From an uncultured Candidatus Saccharibacteria bacterium (GTDB lineage Bacteria; Patescibacteriota; Saccharimonadia; Saccharimonadales; Saccharimonadaceae): a stretch of DNA of 64,000 bases. Of this stretch, positions 15,665-24,585 are shown one piece after another. The notes under the pieces are model-generated. The model saw nothing but the letters and a program-made list of their open reading frames with translations, searched no databases and was not told where the DNA came from. Each line of letters begins with the position of its first letter. Position 1 is the stretch's first letter. Position numbers and translations under genes: made by a program. The DNA lies in assembly GCA_949101405.1 (NCBI GenBank), contig CARYFM010000002.1, positions 45,674 to 109,673 on the forward strand. Direction: 5' to 3'.

Positions 15665-17566
15665 TTACGATAAATCTAGTACACCAATATTTTGCAACCC
15701 GCCTGTATTACGTGCTTCTAGTTTAAGATAATGTAAAGCATCCACATTTGCAGCTAAATGCCGACCTAGGGCTGCCTGGGCGGCTTTTACATTCTCTGGA
15801 TCGCCCTTCCAGGTTGCTAACACCGGCTCTTCCAAGGCTCGCGAAAACGCAAACGTCACTGGCCAAGGGAACGGTGAATTTTGCATCACTGCAGTCAAAT
15901 TTCGGGTGGCAGACTTTGGATCCATACCGCCACTCAGCAACAACACTCCAGCCAGAAACTTCGGCACTGCATGTCGCAAGATCGCTGCCGTAGCCATGCC
16001 AATTTCATTTGGTACTGCCTGTGTTTCTGCTCCGCGTCCATTACTAATCATGTTGCATTTTAGCAAACAGCCTACCAAATCCACTCGACGTTGTGCTAAC
16101 TTCTCAAATACCGTATCCAGCACGCGTGCTGTCACTTCGGCCGCTTTTTCTAGCGCAAAATCTCCACCTGGTAAAATATCAGTCTCTACTACTGGCACCA
16201 AGCCTGCCAATTGACATTCCTTTGCAAATCCAGCCAACTCGTCTGCATTGGTCTGCACTGCCACAAAGCCCGGCTCATCTTTGGCAATGCGAAACGCTGC
16301 TCGCCACTTCGCAAACCGAAATCCCATATTATAGTAATCCCTCAGCCGCTCCGCTAGTCCATCTTGCCCCAAAGTATGAGTCTCGTCACTATTTTTGAGC
16401 GCAGCTAGGCCAAAATCCGCCTTAATCCCAGGTATAATTCCCAAGTCCGTCACATATTCTAACAACGAGCGACCATTCGGCAACTTCTGCTCCCGATTCT
16501 CATCCGACAAAATCACCCCACTAATAGCATCGCGTATCCCAGGTGCAGTTATCATCATACGGTAAACTTCACGCCGGTTCTGGATATTATTCTTAATCTG
16601 GAACTTTTCCAAACGCTTCGCCAAACTATTACTCGACTCATCTACCGCTAGTAGCCCTTTGCTAGAAGTCATCAGGGAACGAGTAATCAACTTCAGGTTT
16701 GCCCGTTTCTCCAGTTCTTTTTTAGCCAGCTCCTGTAACTTCTCCGCCGAAAGTGTACCATCTAGGCTAGCTTGCTCAGCGTTAATCTTCGCCCAGAGTA
16801 CTGCATCAGCTGGACTTCCGCCCGCTGTCACTACACCAAGCACAGTCGCTACAATCGTAGAATACACTGTTAAATGTGTCATCATATCAGCACGATCCAG
16901 GCTCCAGCTCTCCTCAGCCTCACCCAGAGTGATTTTGCGCGGACTAATATGGCACACTAGCTGCGTATTTGGCTTGTCTAGTTCAACTTTATCCACAATC
17001 TTTTCTTCTACATGCACCGGTGGTTCATCTTCCACGAATAGAATATCTGCCAACTGCGCCAACTTCTGGTCAACTGGTGTGTGTTGCTTGGCTATATGCA
17101 CCGCCAGCTTAGTACCACCAGAAAACTTCAAGAAATTCTTTAGCTCATCCACTAATCGATCGGAAACATTAGTCGAGCGGTCAATCAAAATCCACTCTGG
17201 CGTCCCCTTAGGCATCGTCCAATCTGTCGTTTTCCGCTCACTAGGTACGAAATAAGTGATCCCACCTTTGTGTGAAAAAATATAACGGTAATCTGCTGGA
17301 TCGTTCGACCAAGAAATTTCTCCAGCTTTCGTTTCGCTCTTAGAGTTCAAAATTGCCGCATCCACCCCGAGTTTATTCAAGACTGACAGGGAAACTGCCG
17401 CACCGCCAAATACACTCGTCCGCTTAAAAAAGCTATGCGTCTCACCATTAAAAGCCAGCTCCAACCAGCTAATACCACGGTCATCTGTTTCAAAATCATT
17501 CTGCCGCTCATCTAGCTTTAGATAGACGTCCTTTAGCACGTTCCCAATAATCAAAATCTTGCTCAT
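15665..17566 (-). CDS. PfkB-like domain fused to class I fructose-bisphosphate aldolase
   Basis: 633 residues, about twice a normal class I aldolase. The C-terminal ~345 residues are an aldolase: KGLLAVDESSNSLAKRL, FAKWRAAFRI, and LLKCNMISNG with the Schiff-base Lys near 503. It should split fructose-1,6-bisphosphate into two trioses. The N-terminal ~230 residues resemble PfkB/ribokinase sugar kinases (MSKILIIGNVLKDVYLKL; FGGAAVSLSVLNKLGVDAAIL). However, the expected DTxGAGD anion-hole and catalytic Asp motif is replaced by a THLTVYSTIVATVL-like stretch, so kinase activity is doubtful. Start 17566 is preferred (TATAAT at 17573-17578, leaderless); a further upstream Met gives ten extra residues. 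Either a degenerate kinase acting as a sensor or scaffold, or a true bifunctional enzyme with an altered site. Confidence 0.85.
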   Translation of the reverse strand: MSKILIIGNVLKDVYLKLDERQNDFETDDRGISWLELAFNGETHSFFKRTSVFGGAAVSLSVLNKLGVDAAILNSKSETKAGEISWSNDPADYRYIFSHKGGITYFVPSERKTTDWTMPKGTPEWILIDRSTNVSDRLVDELKNFLKFSGGTKLAVHIAKQHTPVDQKLAQLADILFVEDEPPVHVEEKIVDKVELDKPNTQLVCHISPRKITLGEAEESWSLDRADMMTHLTVYSTIVATVLGVVTAGGSPADAVLWAKINAEQASLDGTLSAEKLQELAKKELEKRANLKLITRSLMTSSKGLLAVDESSNSLAKRLEKFQIKNNIQNRREVYRMMITAPGIRDAISGVILSDENREQKLPNGRSLLEYVTDLGIIPGIKADFGLAALKNSDETHTLGQDGLAERLRDYYNMGFRFAKWRAAFRIAKDEPGFVAVQTNADELAGFAKECQLAGLVPVVETDILPGGDFALEKAAEVTARVLDTVFEKLAQRRVDLVGCLLKCNMISNGRGAETQAVPNEIGMATAAILRHAVPKFLAGVLLLSGGMDPKSATRNLTAVMQNSPFPWPVTFAFSRALEEPVLATWKGDPENVKAAQAALGRHLAANVDALHYLKLEARNTGGLQNIGVLDLS

Positions 17567-17603
17567 GCTAACATTATAGCATAGTTCTTTTAGCATTAAC
17601 GTA

Positions 17604-17632
17604 TTGACTTTTTGCTAAATGTGTGCTACAAT
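17604..17632 (+). promoter_or_regulatory. 29-bp family promoter for 17672
   Basis: TTGACT (17604-17609), 17 bp, TGTGCTACAAT with the -10 at 17627-17632. Confidence 0.85.
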
Positions 17633-17671
17633 AAAAAGAGAACCTGTATTCTACATTAACGGAGGTGGATT

Positions 17672-18382
17672 ATGGATACAAGTAACATTAAAAATGAGGA
17701 ACTTATCGCAATCTACGCCATTGATTATTTCGTTGCATTGTTTGACATCAGTACAAACTTCACTTCCACAAGCGAAAAAATTTTGGCGAGGCCAGGATAT
17801 CGTGATTCTAATTGGGCTAAAAATCTCTTTATCACCATGAGACCAGCCAACCGTCTTTTATCGAGCGGGCATTATGCCCCCAAAGATGAGTCGGAGCTCA
17901 GACTACTCAAAGTTTTAACTTGCGCGTCTGATGCTGATCTCGACGAGATACTGAGCCGGGAAATTGTCGCAATATTTTGCGCCGCCGATAATATTTTGGC
18001 TAGTATGTATCACGAAAATATTCTCTATAAACAGTATCGGATTGCCAAGGATAGCCATAAAGACACAAGGCGGTTGCATCGCGCGCAGCTGAGGTTTTCC
18101 AAGCTCAAAAAGCATTTTCTCAGCGTGGCATTTGACGGCAATCTCACCAAGGTGCAGTCAGAAAAATTCAGAGTAGAGCATTTACCTAGCAAAACCTCAA
18201 TTTTGCGCGATGCTCTTACTATAGCACCAGTGATTTATCAATATTGCCCCAGATATTTGACTTCTGATTGGTCGTTGGTAGCCAACATGCGTCAAAAATA
18301 TCGGAGCCAAATTGAGCTTTGCGAAGCTACAATGAGCATCCCTGACATGGAGTTTGAATTCAAAACCAACGGTAAGTTCTGA
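17672..18382 (+). CDS. Orphan soluble protein of unknown function
   Basis: 236 residues, no membrane helix and no recognised domain. Begins MDTSNIKNEELIAIYAIDYF. Contains RPGYRDSNWAKNLFITMRPANRLLSSG and a basic helix region (KDTRRLHRAQLRFSKLKKHF). GGAGG lies ten bases before the ATG. It is driven by the 29-bp promoter class shared by most other orphan genes in the window. Two other promoter-class genes (28386 and 63031) are also soluble orphans, but no sequence homology among them is evident by eye. Confidence 0.65.
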   Translation: MDTSNIKNEELIAIYAIDYFVALFDISTNFTSTSEKILARPGYRDSNWAKNLFITMRPANRLLSSGHYAPKDESELRLLKVLTCASDADLDEILSREIVAIFCAADNILASMYHENILYKQYRIAKDSHKDTRRLHRAQLRFSKLKKHFLSVAFDGNLTKVQSEKFRVEHLPSKTSILRDALTIAPVIYQYCPRYLTSDWSLVANMRQKYRSQIELCEATMSIPDMEFEFKTNGKF

Positions 18383-18403
18383 AACAGGCTTGTCCTGAGG
18401 ACA

Positions 18404-18431
18404 AGAATAGGGCTAGTTTTCACTAGCCCTA
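18404..18431. terminator. Hairpin between convergent 17672 and rpmA genes
   Basis: Stem AGGGCTAG / CTAGCCCT within 18404-18431. A second small hairpin CTTGTCC/GGACAAG lies just before. T-tracts are weak, so termination strength is uncertain. Confidence 0.5.
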
Positions 18432-18450
18432 AAAACGTCTATGAAGTATC

Positions 18451-18723
18451 TTAACGCACTTCTACGCGTACACGAGGCACGCTCTTGCCAGAAAAATGAC
18501 ATTTCTTAGTTTTGACAAAAGTCACCACGCCATCTTTAGCAGCGTGAATAGTGAAATTGCGGCTCATATAAGTGCCTGGACCAGCAATTTTAGTGGCGCC
18601 AGTTTGGCGAACCAAAACTTCGCCATTACGGACTTGTTGTCCGCCAAAACGCTTAACGCCCAAGCGTTGACCAGCATTGTTGTGGATATTTTTGGCGGTA
18701 CCGCCAGCTTTGACATGCGACAT
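18451..18723 (-). CDS. rpmA: 50S ribosomal protein bL27
   Basis: 90 residues, full length. It begins MSHVKAGGTAKNIHNNAGQRLGVKRFGGQ; the usual N-terminal AHKKGxGS segment is replaced by HVKAGGTAKN. It continues VRNGEVLVRQTGATKIAGPGTYMSRNFTIHAAKDG and VRVEVR at the end. The start lies one base after the stop of the TRM11-like gene, so the two are translationally coupled. No separate promoter was seen. Confidence 0.93.
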   Translation of the reverse strand: MSHVKAGGTAKNIHNNAGQRLGVKRFGGQQVRNGEVLVRQTGATKIAGPGTYMSRNFTIHAAKDGVVTFVKTKKCHFSGKSVPRVRVEVR

Positions 18724-18724
18724 G

Positions 18725-19942
18725 CTATTTCTTCCTTAAAACTATTATTTCTCTGGCTACAACTTGCTGATCACGATGATACAACAAATCTTTCTGTCCC
18801 AGATTTCTAAAACTCTTTACATTATAGCCCAGATTTTTAATTTCGTCAAGCAATTTTAAGCGTTCATAATCACCATTTGATCTGAGCCAAGCTGGCACTG
18901 CTATTACTACTGGCGTGCCTGATTTAATCTGGGCAGATAGGTTTTTCAAAAACCCCAGAATAATGCTACTACATTCCTGCTTTTCTTGTTTGAGTTTGAT
19001 TTCCGCTGGCGGCAAAGACATTGGCCTACCCAGGTAGGTTTCGCAAGCTACTGCATCAATTGGCGGTTCCCACTGGAAATTTGTTGCATCACCCTGGAAG
19101 CAGTTTTGCGCGGGAGACCAGTCATAACTCTCCTCCGAGCACGTTTGCCTCAGCCCATCGTTACGGGCGAGGCCGTGCTCCAAAAGTGCTCCCCGTTGGT
19201 CGCGACTAGGCTCTTGGGAAGACTTATGTCTACCTCCCGCATATAGCCACTCCAGATTTCTACGGCTATATTCCACCATACGCTCGCTCACATCTGTTCC
19301 GTAAGGTTTATAGCCTATCAACGCTGCCTCTTGCAGAACCACTCCTGTACCGCAAAACGGATCAAGCAAGCGGCTTTCGGCAGGTAAATCCCCACAAAGG
19401 TTAATCAAAATCTGCGCTAACTTGGGCGGTAGCATGCCCACCTTAGCATCACGTGCCGGTCGCTCTTGGTCGCGGCCAACATAAGCATCAATATTTTGCA
19501 CGCCAATTACACGATAAAATTTTTTGCCAAACTTAATCAATTCAATTTTATTTTCCGCAAACAAATGATTATGGAAACTAGTGGCACTAGAAAGTATGGA
19601 GGACTTATTCGGTACTACCCTGACACTGTATCCAAGCTTAACCATTATCCGTTTCAGTTTCAAAGCCTCTTTTTGCGCCACATAGGCACCGGATCCGCGC
19701 GAAAAATCCGACACACCCAAAGTGATTTTTTTATCTTGTGGCAAAGTTTCCAAAAATTCCAACACAGTACCAGAAATTTCCTTAGCAATTTTTTGCGAAC
19801 CACCCAGACGGCGAATATTCGGCACACCTTCAGTCTCAAATTCAGCCAGTTCCACACTCAAAGGTCGCACATTTTGATACAGACTTTCTAACTCTGCCAG
19901 AGAAATTAATGGCTGGCGACCTAGTACAGCAAGATATTTCAT
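18725..19942 (-). CDS. TRM11-like RNA/DNA methylase
   Basis: 405 residues. The N-terminal ~160 are variable with a THUMP-like style. The methylase core is clear: RLLDPFCGTGVVLQEAALIGYKPYGTDVSERMVEYSRRNLEWL (SAM motif I and X) and ACETYLGRPMSLPP in place of the usual DPPYG catalytic loop. In the family these enzymes methylate guanosine in tRNA (TRM11 / COG1041). An insertion of about 35 polar residues (AGGRHKSSQEPSRDQR...) separates motif I from the catalytic loop. TATAAT sits eight bases before the ATG, so the mRNA is leaderless. It overlaps no other gene but is coupled to rpmA. Confidence 0.85.
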   Translation of the reverse strand: MKYLAVLGRQPLISLAELESLYQNVRPLSVELAEFETEGVPNIRRLGGSQKIAKEISGTVLEFLETLPQDKKITLGVSDFSRGSGAYVAQKEALKLKRIMVKLGYSVRVVPNKSSILSSATSFHNHLFAENKIELIKFGKKFYRVIGVQNIDAYVGRDQERPARDAKVGMLPPKLAQILINLCGDLPAESRLLDPFCGTGVVLQEAALIGYKPYGTDVSERMVEYSRRNLEWLYAGGRHKSSQEPSRDQRGALLEHGLARNDGLRQTCSEESYDWSPAQNCFQGDATNFQWEPPIDAVACETYLGRPMSLPPAEIKLKQEKQECSSIILGFLKNLSAQIKSGTPVVIAVPAWLRSNGDYERLKLLDEIKNLGYNVKSFRNLGQKDLLYHRDQQVVAREIIVLRKK

Positions 19943-19984
19943 ATTGTCATTATTATAGCATAAAATTTATGATATAATGCCACT

Positions 19985-21061
19985 ATGAGTAAAGACAAAC
20001 CTAAATTCAAAATTTCTTTTCGCACGATTTTAAGTATTCTAACCTTCATTCTCTTGGTCTATGTGGTTTATACTAACTTCGGTGATATTAAAGAAGCAAT
20101 TTCGCATATTGGTGAGACTAATATTCTCGTTCTGCTTTTACTAATTCCAGAGCAATTGTTTATGTATTTTTGCTGCGGGCAGATGTTCTTTTCGTACATG
20201 CGCGCCAAGAAAGACGCTCAAAAGATTTCACCCTGGACTCTGATGCGTGTATCCTTGGAACTCAACTTTGTCAATCACGCGGTGCCAGCTGGTGGTTTGG
20301 GCGGTCTTGGCTACATCACCTGGCGGCTCAAGCCATTTGGCGCTACTGCAGGTCAGTCAAGTTTTATGTATGTTTTGCGCTATATAATTACAATTTGCGC
20401 CAACCAGCTACAAACTATCGTTGCGATTGTTGCCCTGCTACTTTTTGGCACTGTACCTACGGCTGGGGCTTGGGTGATTGGTTTTACAGCGTTATTAAGC
20501 ATTGGGATTATTGCTGTAATTGTAATTATTGTAGCAATTGCTAGTAGCAAAAAACGTATTGATTGGTTTGCCAAAACTGGTACTAATCTTACTAATTGGC
20601 TGGTTGCCAAAGTTACCTTTGGTCGCAAAAAGGACGTTCTTAAGCGCGAAACAGTCGACAAATATCTTGGTGATGCTCATGGCGATCTAATGACTGCTCG
20701 TCGCCACAAAGAGATGTTAATTCGTCCAATTTTGTGGGGTATTGTCTATAGTTTTCTCGAAATCGCCACCTATTGGATTGTAGCTGCCAGTCTCGGTCAT
20801 CCGGAAATTTTACCACAAATTATGATTGGCGAAGCTATTGGCTCAGTAATGGGTGCTATTGTGCCATATGGTCTATACGAGCTGGGCATGGTGGGTATCA
20901 TGGCTAGCCTTGGTGTGGATGCTGGTTTAGCGGCACTGGTGGTTTTGATGACTCGCGTTATTGTCCTGGCTAGCACGATTATTAGTGGTTATGGTTTTTA
21001 TCAACACTCGATTTCCAAGATTGGTCGCAAAGAAAAGGCCGAAATCGAGCATGAGTCTTAG
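19985..21061 (+). CDS. Flippase-like membrane protein (UPF0104 / LPG_synthase_TM)
   Basis: 358 residues with about eight membrane helices and family signatures: MRVSLELNFVNHAVPAGGLGGLGYITWRL and AIVPYGLYELGMVGIMASLGVDAGLAALVVLMTRVI. Related proteins form the membrane part of lysyl-phosphatidylglycerol synthase or act as lipid-linked glycan flippases. There is no cytosolic aminoacyltransferase domain, so a lipid-transport role is the better guess. Leaderless: TATAAT ends seven bases before the ATG. xseA begins inside its last 11 bases. Confidence 0.85.
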   Translation: MSKDKPKFKISFRTILSILTFILLVYVVYTNFGDIKEAISHIGETNILVLLLLIPEQLFMYFCCGQMFFSYMRAKKDAQKISPWTLMRVSLELNFVNHAVPAGGLGGLGYITWRLKPFGATAGQSSFMYVLRYIITICANQLQTIVAIVALLLFGTVPTAGAWVIGFTALLSIGIIAVIVIIVAIASSKKRIDWFAKTGTNLTNWLVAKVTFGRKKDVLKRETVDKYLGDAHGDLMTARRHKEMLIRPILWGIVYSFLEIATYWIVAASLGHPEILPQIMIGEAIGSVMGAIVPYGLYELGMVGIMASLGVDAGLAALVVLMTRVIVLASTIISGYGFYQHSISKIGRKEKAEIEHES

Positions 21062-22142
21062 CCCCACCTTTACAGTTTCCGAATTCGTTGAAGTTTGTAA
21101 TCAATCCTTAGAATATGCTTTTACGGGAGTAATCGTAGAGGGGGAAGTAGCAAGTTTCAAGATTAACCAAGGCAAATGGGTCTTTTTTGACCTCAAAGAA
21201 GGGGATACTAGTGTTAATTGTTTTATGGCGTTAGAGCAGCTGGGTGTTGCGCTCAGTGATGGCATGCGGATTCGTGTCTGCGCCACACCTAAACTTACAC
21301 GGTGGGGGAGATTTTCACTGACTATTCGCACTATTCTCCCGCTTGGTGAGGGAAACATCAAAAAAAGTTTTGAGGCGCTCAAGCGCCGTCTTGCCGCTGA
21401 AGGAGTTTTTGATCCTGCTAAAAAGCGCCCCTTGCCTTCCGTTTTAGGTAAAATTGGTGTAATTTCTTCAACTAATGCCGCTGGATACCTAGATTTTCTA
21501 AAAATTCTTGATAACCGCTGGGGTGGTTTACAGATTTTTACTATCAACACCCAAGTCCAGGGTTTGGACGCTCCCAGCCAAATCATGCGCGCACTAGATT
21601 ATTTTAATCAGCAAGGGCAAGTTGATGTTATTGCCATCATTCGAGGTGGCGGCAGCGCAGATGATTTGTCGGCTTTCAATGACGAACTATTAGCTCGCAC
21701 AATTGCTGCCAGTCGCATACCTGTAATTACTGGTATTGGGCACGAGGTCGATGAGAGTTTGGCAGACTTAGCTGCCGATGTCCGTGCTTCTACTCCATCC
21801 AACGCTGCCGAGAGGCTAGTTCCAGACCGTCAAATTGTACAGCGCCAGTCAAAACTATCAGTTCTGCGTGTTCACCAACGAATTCTTGATGCAATTGATG
21901 GAGAGATAGTAAACAATCGTCACCGAGTACAACAAATCGCGCAGCAAATTACTCACTGTATTGACCTTCAGTTGCAACACATTCGGGAAACTACCAAGGT
22001 TCTCGCTTCGCTCAGTCCAGAAAACACTTTAAAGCGAGGCTATGCCATCATCACTGGCAAACTTTCACCAGGAAGTGTTGTAAAAATTACAACATCTGAC
22101 AAAATCATAACTACTGAGGTAAAGAATGTCACAAATCGCTAA
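21051..22142 (+). CDS. xseA: Exodeoxyribonuclease VII large subunit
   Basis: 363 residues, somewhat shorter than usual. N-terminal OB-fold (FTVSEFVEVCNQSLEYAFTGVIVEGEVASFKINQGKWVFFDLKEGD) then the nuclease core: GKIGVISSTNAAGYLDFL, DVIAIIRGGGSADDLSAFND, TGIGHEVDESLADLAADVRASTPSNAAE, and a coiled region ending LSPENTLKRGYAII. Start 21051 begins the conserved OB-fold and overlaps the previous stop. It degrades single-stranded DNA with XseB, encoded next with overlap. Confidence 0.95.
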   Translation: MSLSPTFTVSEFVEVCNQSLEYAFTGVIVEGEVASFKINQGKWVFFDLKEGDTSVNCFMALEQLGVALSDGMRIRVCATPKLTRWGRFSLTIRTILPLGEGNIKKSFEALKRRLAAEGVFDPAKKRPLPSVLGKIGVISSTNAAGYLDFLKILDNRWGGLQIFTINTQVQGLDAPSQIMRALDYFNQQGQVDVIAIIRGGGSADDLSAFNDELLARTIAASRIPVITGIGHEVDESLADLAADVRASTPSNAAERLVPDRQIVQRQSKLSVLRVHQRILDAIDGEIVNNRHRVQQIAQQITHCIDLQLQHIRETTKVLASLSPENTLKRGYAIITGKLSPGSVVKITTSDKIITTEVKNVTNR

Positions 22143-22326
22143 ACAATCAATTTCTAGTAAAATTTCTAAGCTCGACCAGACCGTAGAATGGTTTTATGGT
22201 GAAGATTTTACACTCGACCAAGCACTGGAAAAATACCAATCTGCTACCAATCTTGCAAAGGAAATTAAACAGGATCTTTCAACGCTTAAAAATCAAGTTG
22301 AAGTCTTGGCGGACTTTACAAAATAG
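22126..22326 (+). CDS. xseB: Exodeoxyribonuclease VII small subunit
   Basis: 66 residues. The short helical family pattern is present: KISKLDQTVEWFYGEDFTLDQALEKYQSATNLAKEIKQDL. The start overlaps the xseA end by 17 bp, giving translational coupling and the expected subunit pair. Confidence 0.93.
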   Translation: MSQIAKQSISSKISKLDQTVEWFYGEDFTLDQALEKYQSATNLAKEIKQDLSTLKNQVEVLADFTK

Positions 22327-22340
22327 GCTATAATAAACAT

Positions 22341-23321
22341 ATGCAGAATCAACCGCCTATTTCTGGAAACAACAATCCCGGGACACCAACTGTTTCTGGT
22401 GGTCATACTCCTGTGACCCCCCAGGCTGTATCTGCCAATCCTGGTGTTGCTCAAACTATGTCAGCTCCTGCAGTCGATACGCAGCCTACGCCTAATTTTG
22501 CAACTAATCCGCTTGCCACTAATCAAGGAATTATGCCCGACCCTCTAGATATCCCAACGGGTAGTGTGGTGGCTCCAGTCGCTGCGCAACCCTTTGGTCC
22601 TAGTGCTCCTGGCACCACTCCAAATTTTGGCTCCGCGGCATTAACCTCCAAGCCAGACCCAGTTCCTGCCGCTTCAGCCAAACGTCAGGTAAACCGTAAT
22701 CTCATTGAGACGATTATCTTGGTGGTCGTTAGCATTATCGCCATAGTCTTTATCGGTCTTTTTGTCTGGAAATATCTCGAGTGGGATTCGGTCAAAACTG
22801 ATGTTGATGCCCAAATTGATGCCGCAGTTCAAATGGCAGTTTCCGAAAACACGACCAAACTCGAGAACGAGTTTGCTGAGCGCGAAAAATATCCTTACAA
22901 AAACTTTATGGGTCCTGCCGATTACGGTAGTCTAAGCTTTGAATATCCCAAAACTTGGAATCTTTATGTTGCTAAAGATGCTTCTAGCGGTGGTGATTTT
23001 GAAGCCTATCTTAATCCTGGTGAAGTTCAGCCAGTCAGCAACGCGTCAATCAACGCTCTTAGAGTGATTATCCGCGATCAAGCCTTTGATAATGTTATTC
23101 GCACTTATGATAACCTCGTGCGTAATGGTCGTGTCTCTGTAGTCACACGCAATGTGGGCAGCACGATTGCCAATGTCTATACTGGTGACTTACCAAGCAA
23201 TATCCATGGTACAGTTGCTATATTTAAGTTGCGCGATAAGACCGTTATGATTCAAACTGATGCTGCAATTTTCTCGGACGAATATTATCGCTTGCTTGAT
23301 ACCGTGACTTTTGTCGAATAA
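22341..23321 (+). CDS. Membrane-anchored exported protein with Pro/Ala-rich cytosolic tail
   Basis: 326 residues. The first ~115 are a low-complexity Pro/Ala/Thr/Gly tail, followed by one membrane helix (about 122-148) and an exported domain of about 175 residues (FMGPADYGSLSFEYPKTWNLYVAKDASSGGDFEAYLNPGEVQ). The FEYPKTWNLY segment resembles PsbP-like lipoprotein domains, a weak match by eye. TATAAT a few bases before the ATG suggests a leaderless mRNA. The following two-component genes could sense through such a protein, but this is speculation. Confidence 0.7.
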   Translation: MQNQPPISGNNNPGTPTVSGGHTPVTPQAVSANPGVAQTMSAPAVDTQPTPNFATNPLATNQGIMPDPLDIPTGSVVAPVAAQPFGPSAPGTTPNFGSAALTSKPDPVPAASAKRQVNRNLIETIILVVVSIIAIVFIGLFVWKYLEWDSVKTDVDAQIDAAVQMAVSENTTKLENEFAEREKYPYKNFMGPADYGSLSFEYPKTWNLYVAKDASSGGDFEAYLNPGEVQPVSNASINALRVIIRDQAFDNVIRTYDNLVRNGRVSVVTRNVGSTIANVYTGDLPSNIHGTVAIFKLRDKTVMIQTDAAIFSDEYYRLLDTVTFVE

Positions 23322-23338
23322 AATGCTACAATGGACTC

Positions 23339-24028
23339 ATGTCCATGGAGGTAAGTGGTATTTTGGTGGCGGCGCACGAGCTCAAAGCGCCACTTTGTTT
23401 AATTCGCCAGCTCACGTTAGCTTTGGGGGTTGCGAATAGTGATTCCGCTAAGCAACGTTTAGAGTCTCAACTAGTGGAAGTCTCCGAGCGTGCTCTGCGT
23501 CAAGTTGAAGATTTGTCCAAAATTGCTCGCCTTGAGGATGGCCTATTTGCCACCGAGCCAGTCAGTGTCCGCGGTATTTGTGAAGCGGTCATGCGTGAAA
23601 TTTCGCCACTTTTCCAGTTTGAACATCGGAACCTTACGACTGTTTATTCCAACAAATCTCGCCTCGCAGCCGCTAATCGTGAATTACTATATAGTATTAT
23701 TTACAATTTTTGCGTTAATGCCGTACGCTACTCCGATTGTCAAAGTTCTAGTCAGCTTTCTGTTTCCGATAATCGCGGGCGCATTCGTGTCAGTGTACGT
23801 GATTATGGCCCAGCGCTGCCTGTCAAAATCTGGCACGACCTTCAATCTGGTGTCCTACTTAAACCCACTAGCATTACGATGCGTCCAGGCAGTTCTGGGC
23901 TTGGTCTCTATATCGCCTCACAATTCGCCCAGCACATGCATGCTAAATTAGGCGCAATTCGTCATCGCGATGGTACCAGTTTTTACATTGATTTACCAAT
24001 TTCTAAACAGGCGGCACTGCCGTTTTAA
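23339..24028 (+). CDS. Cytosolic sensor histidine kinase
   Basis: 229 residues, no membrane helix and no sensor domain. H-box AAHELKAPL with His13 almost at the N-terminus, N-box LLYSIIYNFCVNAVRYSD, and G-box GSSGLGLYIASQFA. So it is a bare HisKA plus HATPase_c unit. Input must come from a partner protein or ligand. Followed after nine bases by its response regulator. Leaderless: TACAAT ends ten bases before the ATG. Confidence 0.88.
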   Translation: MSMEVSGILVAAHELKAPLCLIRQLTLALGVANSDSAKQRLESQLVEVSERALRQVEDLSKIARLEDGLFATEPVSVRGICEAVMREISPLFQFEHRNLTTVYSNKSRLAAANRELLYSIIYNFCVNAVRYSDCQSSSQLSVSDNRGRIRVSVRDYGPALPVKIWHDLQSGVLLKPTSITMRPGSSGLGLYIASQFAQHMHAKLGAIRHRDGTSFYIDLPISKQAALPF

Positions 24029-24036
24029 GGAGGAAA

Positions 24037-24585
24037 ATGAGTTTAATTTATATTATCGAAGATGAACCAATTATGGCTGACTGTATTGCTGCGGCCATTG
24101 CTGGTATTGCGGAAGGTTCAAACGACATTGCCGTTTTTAATGATGGCGTTAGCGCCATGGAGGCAGTAAATGAACGCCTACCAGACGTAATTTTATTGGA
24201 CATCATGCTCACTGGTCCAAACGGCTTTGCTTTCCTCAACGAAATGATTTCTTATCCCGATACGGCAAAAATCCCAGTAATTTTAATTTCCTCTTTGGAT
24301 TTATCCAAGCGTGATTTATCGCATTACGGTGTAGTGCAAACGCTCGACAAAGCCAAGATGACCCCCGAAGATATCTATGCCGCCATTAAATCCGCCTTGC
24401 AAAATGATACTACTACCAAGAATACCACAAGCGTTGATACTCTAGCCAATATCCCGGACGCTATTGCTGAACCAATTATTCCCGAAAGTGTTCCACCTGT
24501 TGTTATCCCAGAAAATCCAGTTGTTAGTCTTGACGATTTTAAACAAAAACTTGCCGACAGTAATCAAGCCTCAGATGCCAAGTGA
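24037..24585 (+). CDS. Response regulator receiver protein without output domain
   Basis: 182 residues: a receiver domain (1-120) with acidic pocket Glu8-Asp9-Glu10, phosphoacceptor Asp55 (VILLDIMLTGPNG), Ser switch residues in ILISS and Lys105. The remaining 60 residues are acidic and Pro-rich with no DNA-binding fold, so it probably acts by protein contact. GGAGG precedes the ATG. It overlaps recO by 11 bases. A kinase lacking a sensor paired with a regulator lacking an output is unusual. Confidence 0.88.
   Translation: MSLIYIIEDEPIMADCIAAAIAGIAEGSNDIAVFNDGVSAMEAVNERLPDVILLDIMLTGPNGFAFLNEMISYPDTAKIPVILISSLDLSKRDLSHYGVVQTLDKAKMTPEDIYAAIKSALQNDTTTKNTTSVDTLANIPDAIAEPIIPESVPPVVIPENPVVSLDDFKQKLADSNQASDAK

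Noticed and set aside
16659..17255. 198-residue plus-strand frame inside the aldolase fusion
   Set aside because: Shadow of a clear minus-strand enzyme.
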